In this document: positions 41,656 through 50,170 of the stretch, in pieces
Layout of the letters: every line of letters begins with the position of its first letter
How positions within the stretch are numbered: position 1 is the first letter of the stretch
Origin: Roseibacterium beibuensis
GTDB lineage: Bacteria; Pseudomonadota; Alphaproteobacteria; Rhodobacterales; Rhodobacteraceae
Direction of reading: 5' to 3'
Assembly (NCBI RefSeq): GCF_039542305.1
Contig: NZ_BAABHW010000001.1
Location: forward strand, 558,001 to 622,000
DNA: 64,000 nt
Translations under genes and position numbers: made by a program
Notes under the pieces: generated by a model
What the model was told of the DNA's origin: nothing
Databases searched by the model: none
What the model saw: only the letters and a program-made list of their open reading frames with translations

Positions 41656-42858
41656 ATGAAAATCGGTCAGACCCATCTCTTCATTCCCGGCCCGACCAAC
41701 GTGCCGGATGATGTGCGCCGCGCCATGAACGTGGCGCAGCAGGACATGCGGGCGCCCGATTTCGGGGATCTGACCATCGGACTGTTCGAAGACCTCAAGC
41801 AGGTGTTCCGCATGCGGACGGGCGAGGTGTTCCTGTTTCCCGGCTCGGGCAGCGCGGCATGGGAAGCGGCGATCACCAACACGCTGAACCCGGGCGACAA
41901 GGTTCTGATGGCCCGCTACGGGCAGTTCTCGACGCTTTGGGTGCAGATGGCGGAACGCCTTGGCCTCGATGTACAGGTGATCGACGTGGCCTGGGGCGCC
42001 GGTGTTCCGGTGGCCGAGTTCGAGCGTATTCTCGGTGCGGACACCAAGGACGAAATCAAAGCCGTCTTCGTCACCCATAACGAGACCGCGACCGGCGTCA
42101 CCTCCGACATCGCCGCCGTGCGCCGCGTGCTTGATGCCTCTTTCCACGACGCGCTGCTGTTCGTCGATGGGGTCAGTTCCATCGGCTCGATCGATTTCCG
42201 CATGGAGGATTGGGGTGTCGATCTCGCCGTTACCGGTAGCCAGAAGGGCCTGATGTGCCCGGCGGGCCTGGGTGTCCTCGCCGTCAGCGAGAAGGCGATG
42301 GACGCGGCCAAAACCTCGACCATGCGCCGCGCCTATTTCGAATTCGGGGACATGCGGGCGATGAACGCGGGCGGATACTTCCCCTACACGCCGCCGACGC
42401 CGCTGCTTCATGGCCTGCGCGCCGCGCTCGACCGAATCTTTGCCGAGGGTCTGGACGAGGTCATCGCGCGGCACGCGCGCCTGGCCGAGGGCATCCGCCG
42501 CGGTGTTCACGCCTGGGGCCTGGACCTGGTGGCCGAACACCCCTCGCTCTACTCGAACACGGTGTCGGCCATTCGCACGCCGGTTGGCGTGGATGCGACC
42601 GAGGTGATCCGCATCGCCTATGAGGAGATGAATGCCAGTTTCGGTTCGGGCCTCGGGCGTTTGTCGGGCAAGGTGTTCCGCATCGGTCACCTTGGCGATC
42701 TGAACGAAGGAATGTGCCTGACGGCACTGTCCATCGCCGAGATGGCCCTGGTTCGGGCCGGTGCGCAGATCCCGATGGGGGCCGGCGTGGCCGAGGCTCA
42801 GCGACATTTCACCGGGGTGGCCCATCTCCAGCCCAAGCTGCGCATCGCGGCTGAGTAA
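41656..42858 (+). CDS. Serine-glyoxylate-type aminotransferase
   Basis: A 400-residue class V PLP aminotransferase of the serine-glyoxylate group. LFIPGPTNVPDDVRRAM, LFPGSGSAAWEAAITNTL, FVDGVSSIGSIDFRMEDWGVDL and the PLP-lysine stretch AVTGSQKGLMCP are visible. It would turn glyoxylate into glycine with serine or aspartate as donor. A BhcA role in the beta-hydroxyaspartate cycle is possible in the family, but bhcB, C and D are absent here; malyl-CoA genes suggest serine-cycle-like use. I start at ATG 41656; the frame extends 15 basic residues upstream. Confidence 0.85.
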   Translation: MKIGQTHLFIPGPTNVPDDVRRAMNVAQQDMRAPDFGDLTIGLFEDLKQVFRMRTGEVFLFPGSGSAAWEAAITNTLNPGDKVLMARYGQFSTLWVQMAERLGLDVQVIDVAWGAGVPVAEFERILGADTKDEIKAVFVTHNETATGVTSDIAAVRRVLDASFHDALLFVDGVSSIGSIDFRMEDWGVDLAVTGSQKGLMCPAGLGVLAVSEKAMDAAKTSTMRRAYFEFGDMRAMNAGGYFPYTPPTPLLHGLRAALDRIFAEGLDEVIARHARLAEGIRRGVHAWGLDLVAEHPSLYSNTVSAIRTPVGVDATEVIRIAYEEMNASFGSGLGRLSGKVFRIGHLGDLNEGMCLTALSIAEMALVRAGAQIPMGAGVAEAQRHFTGVAHLQPKLRIAAE

Positions 42859-42882
42859 CAAACTGTAAAAAGGAAGAAAATC

Positions 42883-43824
42883 GTGTCCCACACGCTTCAT
42901 CCGCTGCGGCGGCAACGGCTTCATCGTTCCGAATTGGCCGTGCCGGCCTCGAACCCCTCCATGGTCGAGAAGGCCGCCGAAAGCGCCGCCGACGTTGTTT
43001 TCCTCGATCTGGAAGATGCCGTCGCCCCGCCTGAAAAGGAACAGGCGCGCAAGAACGCGGTGCAGTTGCTCAATGACATTGACTGGGCCGCCAAGGGCAA
43101 GACGGTCAGTGTTCGCATCAACGGGCTCGACACCCATTACATGTACCGCGACGTGGTCGACATCATGGAGCAGGCGGGCGACCGGGTCGATACGCTGCTG
43201 GTGCCCAAGGTGGGCGTGCCCGCCGACCTCTACATGGTCGAGGCGATGGTCAACCAGATCGAACAAGCGCGCGGTCAGGAAAAGCGCGTGGGGCTTGAGG
43301 CGCTGATCGAAACCGCGCTTGGCATGGCCAATGTCGAGGCCATCGCGCAGTTCGGCGGTCGCCTTGAATGCCTGCATTTCGGCGTCGCCGATTACGCCGC
43401 CTCGATGCGGGCCCGCACGGTCAACATTGGCGGGTTGAACCCCGACTACCCCGGCGACCAGTGGCATGCCTCGATCACGCGCATGGTCATCGCCTGCCGC
43501 GCCTACGGCCTGCGCGCCGTGGACGGCCCCTTCGGCGATTTCAGCGACCCCGAGGGCTACAAGGACGGCGCGCGCCGCGCCGCCGCGCTGGGGTGCGAGG
43601 GCAAATGGGCGATCCACCCCAGCCAGATCGAACTGGCCAACGAGGTCTTCAGCCCGCCCGAGGCAGAGGTGACCCGCGCCGAACGGATCATCGAGGAGCT
43701 CAAGAAAGCCGAGGCCGAGGGGCGCGGCGCCGCCAGCCTCGACGGCAAGATGATCGACGCCGCCAGCGAGAAGATGGCGCGCAACGTGATCGACATGGCC
43801 AAGGCCATCGCGGCCAAGGCGTAA
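42883..43824 (+). CDS. mcl1: L-malyl-CoA/beta-methylmalyl-CoA lyase
   Basis: A 313-residue CitE-like lyase that cleaves malyl-CoA to acetyl-CoA and glyoxylate, and beta-methylmalyl-CoA to propionyl-CoA and glyoxylate. Family signs are RSELAVPASNPSMVEKAA, VFLDLEDAVAPPEKEQARKN, LVPKVGVPADLYMVEAMV, LEALIETALGMANVEAIA and KWAIHPSQIELANEVFSP. It starts with GTG 42883 after AAAAGGAAG. Length and text resemble Mcl1 of Rhodobacter. Confidence 0.92.
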   Translation: MSHTLHPLRRQRLHRSELAVPASNPSMVEKAAESAADVVFLDLEDAVAPPEKEQARKNAVQLLNDIDWAAKGKTVSVRINGLDTHYMYRDVVDIMEQAGDRVDTLLVPKVGVPADLYMVEAMVNQIEQARGQEKRVGLEALIETALGMANVEAIAQFGGRLECLHFGVADYAASMRARTVNIGGLNPDYPGDQWHASITRMVIACRAYGLRAVDGPFGDFSDPEGYKDGARRAAALGCEGKWAIHPSQIELANEVFSPPEAEVTRAERIIEELKKAEAEGRGAASLDGKMIDAASEKMARNVIDMAKAIAAKA

Positions 43825-43866
43825 GGAACGGAAGGCGCATTCGCGCACAGACCGGAGGGAAGAGAG

Positions 43867-45045
43867 ATGGATATTCACGAGTACCAAGCCAAGGAAATCC
43901 TTGCGGGGTTCGGCGTTCCCGTGCCGCGCGGCGGCCTTGCCTACTCGCCCGAGCAGGCGGCCTACCAGGCGCGCCAGTTGGGCGGCGAGGCCTGGGTGGT
44001 GAAGGCACAGATCCATTCGGGCGGGCGCGGCGAAGCCGGTGGCGTGAAGGTCTGCCGGTCCGAGGCCGAGATCCGCGACTATGCCCAGTCGCTTCTGGGC
44101 AAACAACTTGTGACCAAGCAGACCGGCGCGGCGGGCAAAGGCGTCTATCGCCTCTGGGTCGAGGAAGCGACCGATATCGCGCAGGAGCTTTATCTCGGCT
44201 TCGTGCTCGACCGGAAAACCGAGCGGATCATGATCGTGGCCTCCGCCCATGGCGGCATGGCGATCGAAGACCTCGCCCATTCCGACCCCGACAGCCTTGT
44301 GCGCATGGTCATCGACCCGGCCACCGGCCTGATCGAATACCAGGCCCGCGAACTGGCGTTCAAGCTGGGTCTCAAGGGCAAGCAGATCGGCCAGATGGTG
44401 ACGATGCTGCGCGCCTGCTACCGCGCCTATCGCGATCTCGACGCCATGATGGTCGAGGTGAACCCGCTGGCCATCACCGGGACGGGCGACCTGGTCGCGC
44501 TCGATGCGAAAATGAGCTTCGACACCAACGCGCTTTATCGCCGGCCGCAGGTCGAGGCGCTGCGCGATACCGGCCAGGAGGATGCCCGCGAGGCCATGGC
44601 CGCTGACAATGGCCTCGCCTATGTCGGCCTCGACGGCGATATCGGCTGCATCATCAACGGCGCCGGCCTCGCCATGGCGACGATGGACATGATCAAGCTT
44701 GCGGGTGGCGAGCCGGCAAACTTCCTCGATATCGGGGGCGGGGCCAGCCCCGAACGGGTCGTCACGGCGTTTCGCACGGTGCTGACCGACCCGAATGTCG
44801 AGGTCATCCTCGTCAACATCTTCGCAGGCATCAACCGGTGCGACTGGATCGCGAAAGGGGTGGTGCAGGCCTACGAGGAAGTCGGGCTGACCATCCCCGT
44901 CGTGGTGCGCCTCTCGGGCACCAATGTCGAGGAAGGTCGTCAGATCATCGAAAACTCGGGCCTGCCGCTCATCTCGGCCGACACGTTGGCCGGGGCCGCA
45001 GAGGCCGCCGTCGCCGCCCGCCCGAACCCCATCGCCGCCGAATAA
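43867..45045 (+). CDS. mtkA: Malate-CoA ligase beta subunit
   Basis: A 392-residue ATP-grasp ligase subunit, like SucC. MDIHEYQAKEILAGFGVPVPRG, VKAQIHSGGRGEAGGVKV, VEVNPLAITGTGDLVALDAKMSFD and FLDIGGGASPERV are typical. Next to mcl, it is more likely malate thiokinase (malate + ATP + CoA to malyl-CoA) than succinyl-CoA synthetase, though both share the fold. Sequence by eye cannot decide. It forms one enzyme with the next gene product. Confidence 0.88.
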   Translation: MDIHEYQAKEILAGFGVPVPRGGLAYSPEQAAYQARQLGGEAWVVKAQIHSGGRGEAGGVKVCRSEAEIRDYAQSLLGKQLVTKQTGAAGKGVYRLWVEEATDIAQELYLGFVLDRKTERIMIVASAHGGMAIEDLAHSDPDSLVRMVIDPATGLIEYQARELAFKLGLKGKQIGQMVTMLRACYRAYRDLDAMMVEVNPLAITGTGDLVALDAKMSFDTNALYRRPQVEALRDTGQEDAREAMAADNGLAYVGLDGDIGCIINGAGLAMATMDMIKLAGGEPANFLDIGGGASPERVVTAFRTVLTDPNVEVILVNIFAGINRCDWIAKGVVQAYEEVGLTIPVVVRLSGTNVEEGRQIIENSGLPLISADTLAGAAEAAVAARPNPIAAE

Positions 45046-45057
45046 GGAGACAGGACC

Positions 45058-45954
45058 ATGGCCATTCTCATCGACGAAACCACCCGTGTCCTCGTTCAGG
45101 GCATGACCGGTCGGATCGGACAGTTCCACACCCAGGAAATGATCGACGCAGGCACGAATGTCGTGGCTGGTGTGACGCCGGGCAAAGGGGGCACCACCGT
45201 CCTCAACCGTCCGCAGTTCAACACCGTGCGCGAGGCGGTCGAAGCGACCGGCGCCGAGGCCTCGCTTCTCTTCGTGCCGCCCCCCTTCGCCGCCGACGCG
45301 ATGATGGAAGCCGCCGATGCGGGCATCAAGACCTGCGTCTGCGTCAGCGATGGCCTGCCCGCGCAGGACATGATGAAGGTCAAACGCTTCCTGCGCCATT
45401 TCCCGGATGACCAGAAGATGCGCCTGATCGGGCCGAACTGCGCCGGCATCATCAGCCCGGGCAAAGGCTTCATGGGGATCATGCCGCCGCATATCTACAA
45501 GCCCGGTCGCGTGGGCATCGTCGGCCGCTCGGGCACCCTGGGGTACGAGGCCGCCAGCCAGATGTCGGCGCTTGGCATCGGCATCTCGTCCTCCATCGGG
45601 ATCGGCGGCGACCCGATCAACGGCTCGTCCTTCCGCGACATCCTCGAACTGTTCGAGGCCGACCCGGAAACCGATGCCGTGATGATGATCGGCGAGATCG
45701 GTGGCCCGCAGGAGGCAGACGCCGCGCAATATGTCCGCGAGCACATGACCAAGCCGGTCGTGGCCTATGTGGCTGGACTCTCTGCCCCCAAGGGCCGCAA
45801 GATGGGCCACGCGGGCGCGATCATCTCGGCCTTCGGCGAAAGCGCGCAGGAAAAGGTCGAGATCCTGCAAGAGGCCGGGATCACCGTGGCGCCGAACCCA
45901 TCGGTCATGGGCGACACCATGGCCAGCGTTCTAGGTGAGAAGGCGGCCGCATGA
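45058..45954 (+). CDS. mtkB: Malate-CoA ligase alpha subunit
   Basis: A 298-residue CoA-binding subunit, like SucD. The Rossmann CoA-binding part (VLVQGMTGRIGQFHTQEMI), LIGPNCAGIISPG and VGIVGRSGTLGYEAA are clear. The phosphohistidine is in MGHAGAIISAFGESA at about His251. It follows mtkA by 12 bases and overlaps the hydratase gene as ATGA. The pair should make malyl-CoA for Mcl. Confidence 0.89.
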   Translation: MAILIDETTRVLVQGMTGRIGQFHTQEMIDAGTNVVAGVTPGKGGTTVLNRPQFNTVREAVEATGAEASLLFVPPPFAADAMMEAADAGIKTCVCVSDGLPAQDMMKVKRFLRHFPDDQKMRLIGPNCAGIISPGKGFMGIMPPHIYKPGRVGIVGRSGTLGYEAASQMSALGIGISSSIGIGGDPINGSSFRDILELFEADPETDAVMMIGEIGGPQEADAAQYVREHMTKPVVAYVAGLSAPKGRKMGHAGAIISAFGESAQEKVEILQEAGITVAPNPSVMGDTMASVLGEKAAA

Positions 45955-46829
45955 GCCGGGTGGAGACTTTTCCGATGGTGGCGATGCGCGAGGCCGAAGA
46001 TTGGGTCGGCCGTACCGAGGAACGCTGGGGCAGCCTGACGCCCGAACTGGCGGGCATGATGAGCGCGGCGGTGTCGCATCCGCTCTCGCTCAGGCGGGAT
46101 GTGCGGCGCGGCTGCCTGATGCCAAGGCTCTGGCATTGGGCGGCTTTCCCCGAATTCGTCCCTCTCAGCCAACTGGGCGAAGACGGGCACCCGAAACTGG
46201 GCGACTTCCTGCCGCCGCTGGCCTTCAAGCGCCGCATGTGGGCGGCGGGTAAGCTCAGTTTCTTCGGGTCTCTGAGGGTGGGCGAACGGCTGCGCCGCCT
46301 GTCCACGATCAAATCGGTGACGCCCAAATCGGGCGGCACCGGCGACATGGTGTTCGTGACCGTTTCCCACCAGATCGAGGGCGAGACCGGCAGTTTCGTC
46401 GAGGAAGAACAGGATATCGTCTACCTTCACATCCCGGACGAATTCAAAGCGCCAAAACGCGTTCCCGAGTTGGAAAAGCGGGATTTCGACGAAACCGTGC
46501 CGATCAACGAGGCGCGGCTTTTCCGTTTTTCGGCAGCGACTTACAACGCGCATCGCATCCATTACGACCTGCCCTATGCGCGCGAGGTCGAGAAATACCC
46601 GGCCCTTGTCACGCATGGGCCGATGCAGGCGATCATGCTGATGGAAGCCGCCAAGCGCCATGTGGGCGAGCCGCCCAAGCGCTTTCGTTTCCGTGGTGTG
46701 CATCCGATGTTCCACAGCCATGATTTGCGGCTGCAAGGGCGTCTCGCGCCCGGTGGCAAGTCGATGGATTTGGGGACGGCCACGCCCGAGGGCTATTTGG
46801 GCATGCAAGCAACGGCGGAGTGGGACTGA
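45951..46829 (+). CDS. HTD2/MaoC-type acyl-CoA hydratase (mesaconyl-C4-CoA or itaconyl-CoA type)
   Basis: A 292-residue double-hot-dog hydratase of the FAS1-like/MaoC group, which includes mesaconyl-C4-CoA hydratase (Meh), itaconyl-CoA hydratase (Ich) and 3-methylfumaryl-CoA hydratase. The catalytic-type stretch is LFRFSAATYNAHRIHYDLPYA in the C-terminal domain, followed by VTHGPMQAIMLMEA. It overlaps mtkB and the CoA transferase gene. With Mcl this suggests formation of citramalyl-CoA from a C5 unsaturated acyl-CoA. The exact substrate is inferred. Confidence 0.82.
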   Translation: MSRVETFPMVAMREAEDWVGRTEERWGSLTPELAGMMSAAVSHPLSLRRDVRRGCLMPRLWHWAAFPEFVPLSQLGEDGHPKLGDFLPPLAFKRRMWAAGKLSFFGSLRVGERLRRLSTIKSVTPKSGGTGDMVFVTVSHQIEGETGSFVEEEQDIVYLHIPDEFKAPKRVPELEKRDFDETVPINEARLFRFSAATYNAHRIHYDLPYAREVEKYPALVTHGPMQAIMLMEAAKRHVGEPPKRFRFRGVHPMFHSHDLRLQGRLAPGGKSMDLGTATPEGYLGMQATAEWD

Positions 46830-48067
46830 TGGGCATTCTCGATGGTATGCGCGTGGTCGAAGGCTCGGCCTTTGTCGCGGTTCCGCTGGCCGGCATGACA
46901 CTGGCGCAGATGGGGGCGGACGTAATCCGCTTCGACCGGCTGCAGGGCGGGCTCGATGCCGGGCGCTGGCCGGTGACCCGCGACGGGCAGAGCCTGTTCT
47001 GGGCCGGTCTGAACAAGGGAAAGCGGTCGATCGCGATCGACATGAAGCACCCGCGCGGCCGCGAAATCATCACCGAGATCATCACCGCCCCGGGTGAGGA
47101 TGCGGGCCTGTTCATCACCAACCTGCGGGTTCAGGGCTGGATGGATTACGAAACCCTCTCTAAGCGCCGCCCCGACCTGTGCATGGTCACGCTGATGGGG
47201 GATCGCCATGGGCGCCCGGCGGTGGATTACACCGTGAACCCGGCCATCGGGTTCCCGGATGCGACCGGCCCCGAGGGATCGACCGAGCCGGTGGCGCACG
47301 CGCTGCCGGCCTGGGACTGCATCGCGGGCAACATGGTGGTGTCCGGTCTGCTCGCGGCGGAACGCAAGCGGCTGCGTACCGGACAAGGCAGCGCGGTGGA
47401 CCTGTCCTTGAAGGACGTGGCGGCAGCGATGCTGGGTCATCTGGGCATCATCGGCGAGGTCGAGGTGAATGGCACCTCGCGCCCGAAGTCGGGCAATGCG
47501 CTCTATGGCGCGTATGGTCAGGATTTTCTCTGCGCCGATGGTGAACGCGTGATGGTGATCGGCCTGACTGACCGGCAATGGTACGGGCTGATGAATGTCA
47601 CGGGTACCACCGACGAGATGGCCTCACTGGAGAAACGGCTGGGGGAAAGCCTCCGCGACGAGGGGGCGCGGTTCCGCCACCGTCACGCGATCACCGAGGT
47701 GCTGCGCCCGTGGTTTGCCGCGCGCAAGCTGTCTGATTTCGCGACGCATTTCGACGAAGCCGGCGTGACATGGTCGGTCTTCCGTGATTTTCAGCGCGCG
47801 GTTGCCGAAGACCCTGACCTGTCGCTGGACAACCCGATGTTCAGCCGGATCGCGCAACCCGGTATCGGATCCTACAAGGTCCCCGGCACGCCCTTCGCCT
47901 TTTCCTCCGATCCGCGCGAGGCCCCGCGTCCCGCGCCGGTTCTGGGGGAGCATACCGAGGCGATCCTTGGAGACGTGGCGCGGCTGCCGGATGCCGAGAT
48001 CGCGTCGCTGTTCGATGCCGGGATCGTGCAGCAGGCCGCGAAAAGCCAGGTGCAGATGGCGTCCTGA
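46829..48067 (+). CDS. CaiB/BaiF-family CoA transferase (Mct- or Ict-like)
   Basis: A 412-residue family III CoA transferase. MGILDGMRVVEGSAFVAVPLAG, LAQMGADVIRFDRLQGG and LNKGKRSIAIDMKHPRGREI are family landmarks, with GRPAVDYTVNPAIGFP in the region found in mesaconyl-CoA C1-C4 transferase (Mct) and itaconate CoA transferase. I start at ATG 46829 overlapping the hydratase stop (TGATG). Its pairing with a mesaconyl/itaconyl-type hydratase supports one of these two roles. Confidence 0.85.
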   Translation: MGILDGMRVVEGSAFVAVPLAGMTLAQMGADVIRFDRLQGGLDAGRWPVTRDGQSLFWAGLNKGKRSIAIDMKHPRGREIITEIITAPGEDAGLFITNLRVQGWMDYETLSKRRPDLCMVTLMGDRHGRPAVDYTVNPAIGFPDATGPEGSTEPVAHALPAWDCIAGNMVVSGLLAAERKRLRTGQGSAVDLSLKDVAAAMLGHLGIIGEVEVNGTSRPKSGNALYGAYGQDFLCADGERVMVIGLTDRQWYGLMNVTGTTDEMASLEKRLGESLRDEGARFRHRHAITEVLRPWFAARKLSDFATHFDEAGVTWSVFRDFQRAVAEDPDLSLDNPMFSRIAQPGIGSYKVPGTPFAFSSDPREAPRPAPVLGEHTEAILGDVARLPDAEIASLFDAGIVQQAAKSQVQMAS

Positions 48068-48107
48068 CAGCTTGAGGGTTTGCGCCGGCTTTGCCGTCGC
48101 CCGGGCG

Positions 48108-48142
48108 AGCGGTGCAAGGGGCATCGAGCCCCTTGCACCGCT
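48108..48142. terminator. Perfect 15-bp hairpin after the CoA transferase gene
   Basis: Left arm 48108-48122 and right arm 48128-48142 are perfectly complementary over 15 bases with an ATCGA loop. It stands between convergent genes. The bases that follow up to the next gene's end (TCTTGCATATTTGAAGG at about 48160) look like the tail of short dispersed intergenic elements I recall from Rhodobacterales; this is from memory. Confidence 0.7.
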
Positions 48143-48187
48143 GTCGCGCGTGCCGCGCTCTTGCATATTTGAAGGATAAAGATGGGG

Positions 48188-49102
48188 TCAGGATCGCGCG
48201 GCCAACCTGGCCTCTTGCCGGGCGATCAGCGTCTCGATCTCTGCGATGGCCTCGGAGGAGAGGGTCGGGGCCGGTTTCCGCGCTGTGGCATGGGCGATCG
48301 CGCCGCGTTTGGCCAGCGTGTATTTGCGGATGGCAAGGCCGAGGCCGGGTTGGCTTTCGTAGCGGATGAGTGGCAGGTAAATGTCGAACAGGTCGCGCGC
48401 GGCCTCGACCTTGCCTTCGGTCATCAGCCGCACCACCTCGGCCATCAGTTCGGGGTAGGCAAAGCCGGTCATGGCGCCATCGGCCCCGCGCAGCATCTCT
48501 TCGGGCAGGAACTGTGCGCCGTTTCCGCACAGGATGGAGACGCGCCGCGCGCCATCGGCCTGGGCATGGCGGAGCGTCGTGATCTTTTCGAGACCTGGCC
48601 AATCCTCGTGCTTCAGCATCACGCAGGTCGGGTTCTCGGCGAAGATCTGCAGGCAGACCCTGGGCGACATCTGCACGCCGGTGGCCAGCGGAAAATCCTG
48701 CAAGACCCAAGGCGTCGTTCCCAGCACTTCGGAGACGTTGCGGAAATAGCCGGTGATCTGGTCGTCGGTGCGCAGGCTGGAGGGCGGGGCCACCATCACG
48801 CCCGCCGCACCTTCGTCCATCGCGGTCTCTGACAGCGCCTTGATCGCGGCGAGGCCCGGCGCCGATACGCCCACCACGATGGGCACGCTGGCTTGCGCGA
48901 TGACGCGGCGCACGACCGCGACGGACTCCTCCGCCGACAGTTTCCCGGCCTCGCCCATCATGCCGAGAATGGTTAGGCCGGTTGCGCCCTTCTCTTCGTA
49001 GAAGGCGACCATGCGGTCGATGCTGTCGAGATCGAGCGCCCCGTCGGGCAGGAACGGGGTGACGGCGATCGTGAAGACGCCTTTTGCAGTTTCATCCAGC
49101 AT
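48188..49102 (-). CDS. DapA-family (dihydrodipicolinate synthase-like) aldolase
   Basis: A 304-residue (beta/alpha)8 Schiff-base aldolase/lyase. GVFTIAVTPFLPDGALDLDSI, GATGLTILGMMGEAGKLS (in place of the usual GTTGE) and VMLKHEDWPGLEK with the candidate Schiff-base lysine are seen. The altered active-site loop (ILGMMGE) argues against true DapA. It is the last gene of a hydantoinase-VOC-racemase operon and may cleave or form a keto acid made by that pathway. Substrate unknown. Confidence 0.83.
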   Translation of the reverse strand: MLDETAKGVFTIAVTPFLPDGALDLDSIDRMVAFYEEKGATGLTILGMMGEAGKLSAEESVAVVRRVIAQASVPIVVGVSAPGLAAIKALSETAMDEGAAGVMVAPPSSLRTDDQITGYFRNVSEVLGTTPWVLQDFPLATGVQMSPRVCLQIFAENPTCVMLKHEDWPGLEKITTLRHAQADGARRVSILCGNGAQFLPEEMLRGADGAMTGFAYPELMAEVVRLMTEGKVEAARDLFDIYLPLIRYESQPGLGLAIRKYTLAKRGAIAHATARKPAPTLSSEAIAEIETLIARQEARLAARS

Positions 49103-49775
49103 GAGAGTCTCTGATCTTGTGGCTTTGGTTCAGCGCGATGCGCCCGATGGCCGTGGCGGTTGCGGCTTGGCAGGGTTCGACCACCGGCATCCCGAGGGCG
49201 TGTTCCAGGGGCGCGCGGAACCGCGCCATGCCGGCGCAGCCCATGATCAGCACGTCGGCGCCATCGGTGTCGCGCAACAGGCCGCCGACCTCGATCATCC
49301 GGGCAAGCGTTGCGTCTTCATCGGCCAGCGCGGCCACGCCGAGGCCCAAGGCGCGGTCCCCGGCGAGCCGGTTGGTGACGCCCATCGCGCCGAAAGCGCG
49401 CAAATGCCTTGGAATGGAGGCCGGAAGGATCGCGATGACGCCAAAGCGCTGGCCCAAGGTCAGCGCCGTCATCACCGCGCATTCCTGGATTCCGAGCACC
49501 GGCTTGGCTGTCCGATCCCGCAGGGCGTGAAGACCTGGGTCGCCGAAACAGGCGATGACGAAGCCTGCGGCGTCGTCCTCCAGGTCCGCGGCAAGGCGCA
49601 ACAGGGGCGTGACGACCTCGTCAGCCTGGGCCTGCGTTTCGATGCCCGGCGGGCCCTCGGCCAAGGTCAGGCATTCGATCGTCACACCCAGGGCGCGCAA
49701 GGGCGTGACGGCGTGGTCGATCCCTTGTGTTACGGTTTCCGATGAATTCGGATTGATGATGAATAATCGGCTCAT
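49092..49775 (-). CDS. Asp/Glu/hydantoin racemase-family protein
   Basis: A 227-residue racemase of the hydantoin racemase family. The two catalytic-type cysteines are in VIACFGDPGLHAL and LIMGCAGMARF, and the N-terminus LFIINPNSSETVT is diagnostic. It follows the VOC gene as an ATGA overlap and overlaps the DapA-like gene by eleven bases. Probably interconverts enantiomers of a 5-substituted hydantoin or a related cyclic ureide. Confidence 0.88.
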   Translation of the reverse strand: MSRLFIINPNSSETVTQGIDHAVTPLRALGVTIECLTLAEGPPGIETQAQADEVVTPLLRLAADLEDDAAGFVIACFGDPGLHALRDRTAKPVLGIQECAVMTALTLGQRFGVIAILPASIPRHLRAFGAMGVTNRLAGDRALGLGVAALADEDATLARMIEVGGLLRDTDGADVLIMGCAGMARFRAPLEHALGMPVVEPCQAATATAIGRIALNQSHKIRDSHAG

Positions 49776-50170
49776 GCATCGGCCCGCGTGGCTTGCTGGA
49801 TTTCCAGTTGGTAGCCTTCCGGGTCGTCGAAGACGAAGGCGCGGATGCCGATCTTGTCGTTGACGAACATGCGAGACAGGCTCTCCACGCCCTGCGCTTC
49901 GATATACGCGTACCAGGCGTCGACATCGGGCACGCGCACGCAAAGCTGTACGGGGCGCGTTTCGGCCCATGTGTGCATGCCATGCGCCTCGTCCACGAGA
50001 CCGACATGGGCGCCGTCACAGATGCGCATGATCTTGGCCAGGCCGCCTTGGTCGATGACGAGGGGAAAGCCCATCACGTCGCGATAGAAGGCCTCGGCCC
50101 GTGCAAGATCGCGATAGTAGAGGAACGTGATCGCCAATTCGTTCGGGCTGTCGGGGCGGGGAATGGTCAT
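49772..50170 (-). CDS. VOC/glyoxalase-family protein
   Basis: A 132-residue vicinal oxygen chelate protein. NELAITFLYYRDLARAEAFYRDVMGF and FVFDDPEGYQLEIQQ are the two paired beta-alpha-beta-beta-beta ends, with metal ligands expected in the second. It lies between the hydantoinase and racemase genes with four-base overlaps on both sides. Its reaction is unknown; a role on a keto or enol intermediate of the same pathway is possible. Confidence 0.83.
   Translation of the reverse strand: MTIPRPDSPNELAITFLYYRDLARAEAFYRDVMGFPLVIDQGGLAKIMRICDGAHVGLVDEAHGMHTWAETRPVQLCVRVPDVDAWYAYIEAQGVESLSRMFVNDKIGIRAFVFDDPEGYQLEIQQATRADA

Noticed and set aside
41656..42858. BhcA of the beta-hydroxyaspartate cycle for the aminotransferase
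   Set aside because: The other bhc genes (bhcB, bhcC, bhcD) are not present next to it; malyl-CoA lyase and malate thiokinase genes are. It cannot be fully excluded by sequence alone.
42864..42869. TGTAAA before mcl as another operator
   Set aside because: Only one half-site is present, with no inverted partner, within the ribosome binding region.
41539..45870. A 1443-residue open frame on the minus strand
   Set aside because: It lies opposite sga, mcl, mtkA and part of mtkB, all with clear family motifs. Its translation is rich in His, Asp, Gly and Arg without motifs, as expected for the antisense frame of GC-rich genes.
43867..45954. Succinyl-CoA synthetase (sucCD)
   Set aside because: The fold is the same, but adjacency to mcl and the aminotransferase and absence of TCA-cycle neighbours favour malate-CoA ligase.
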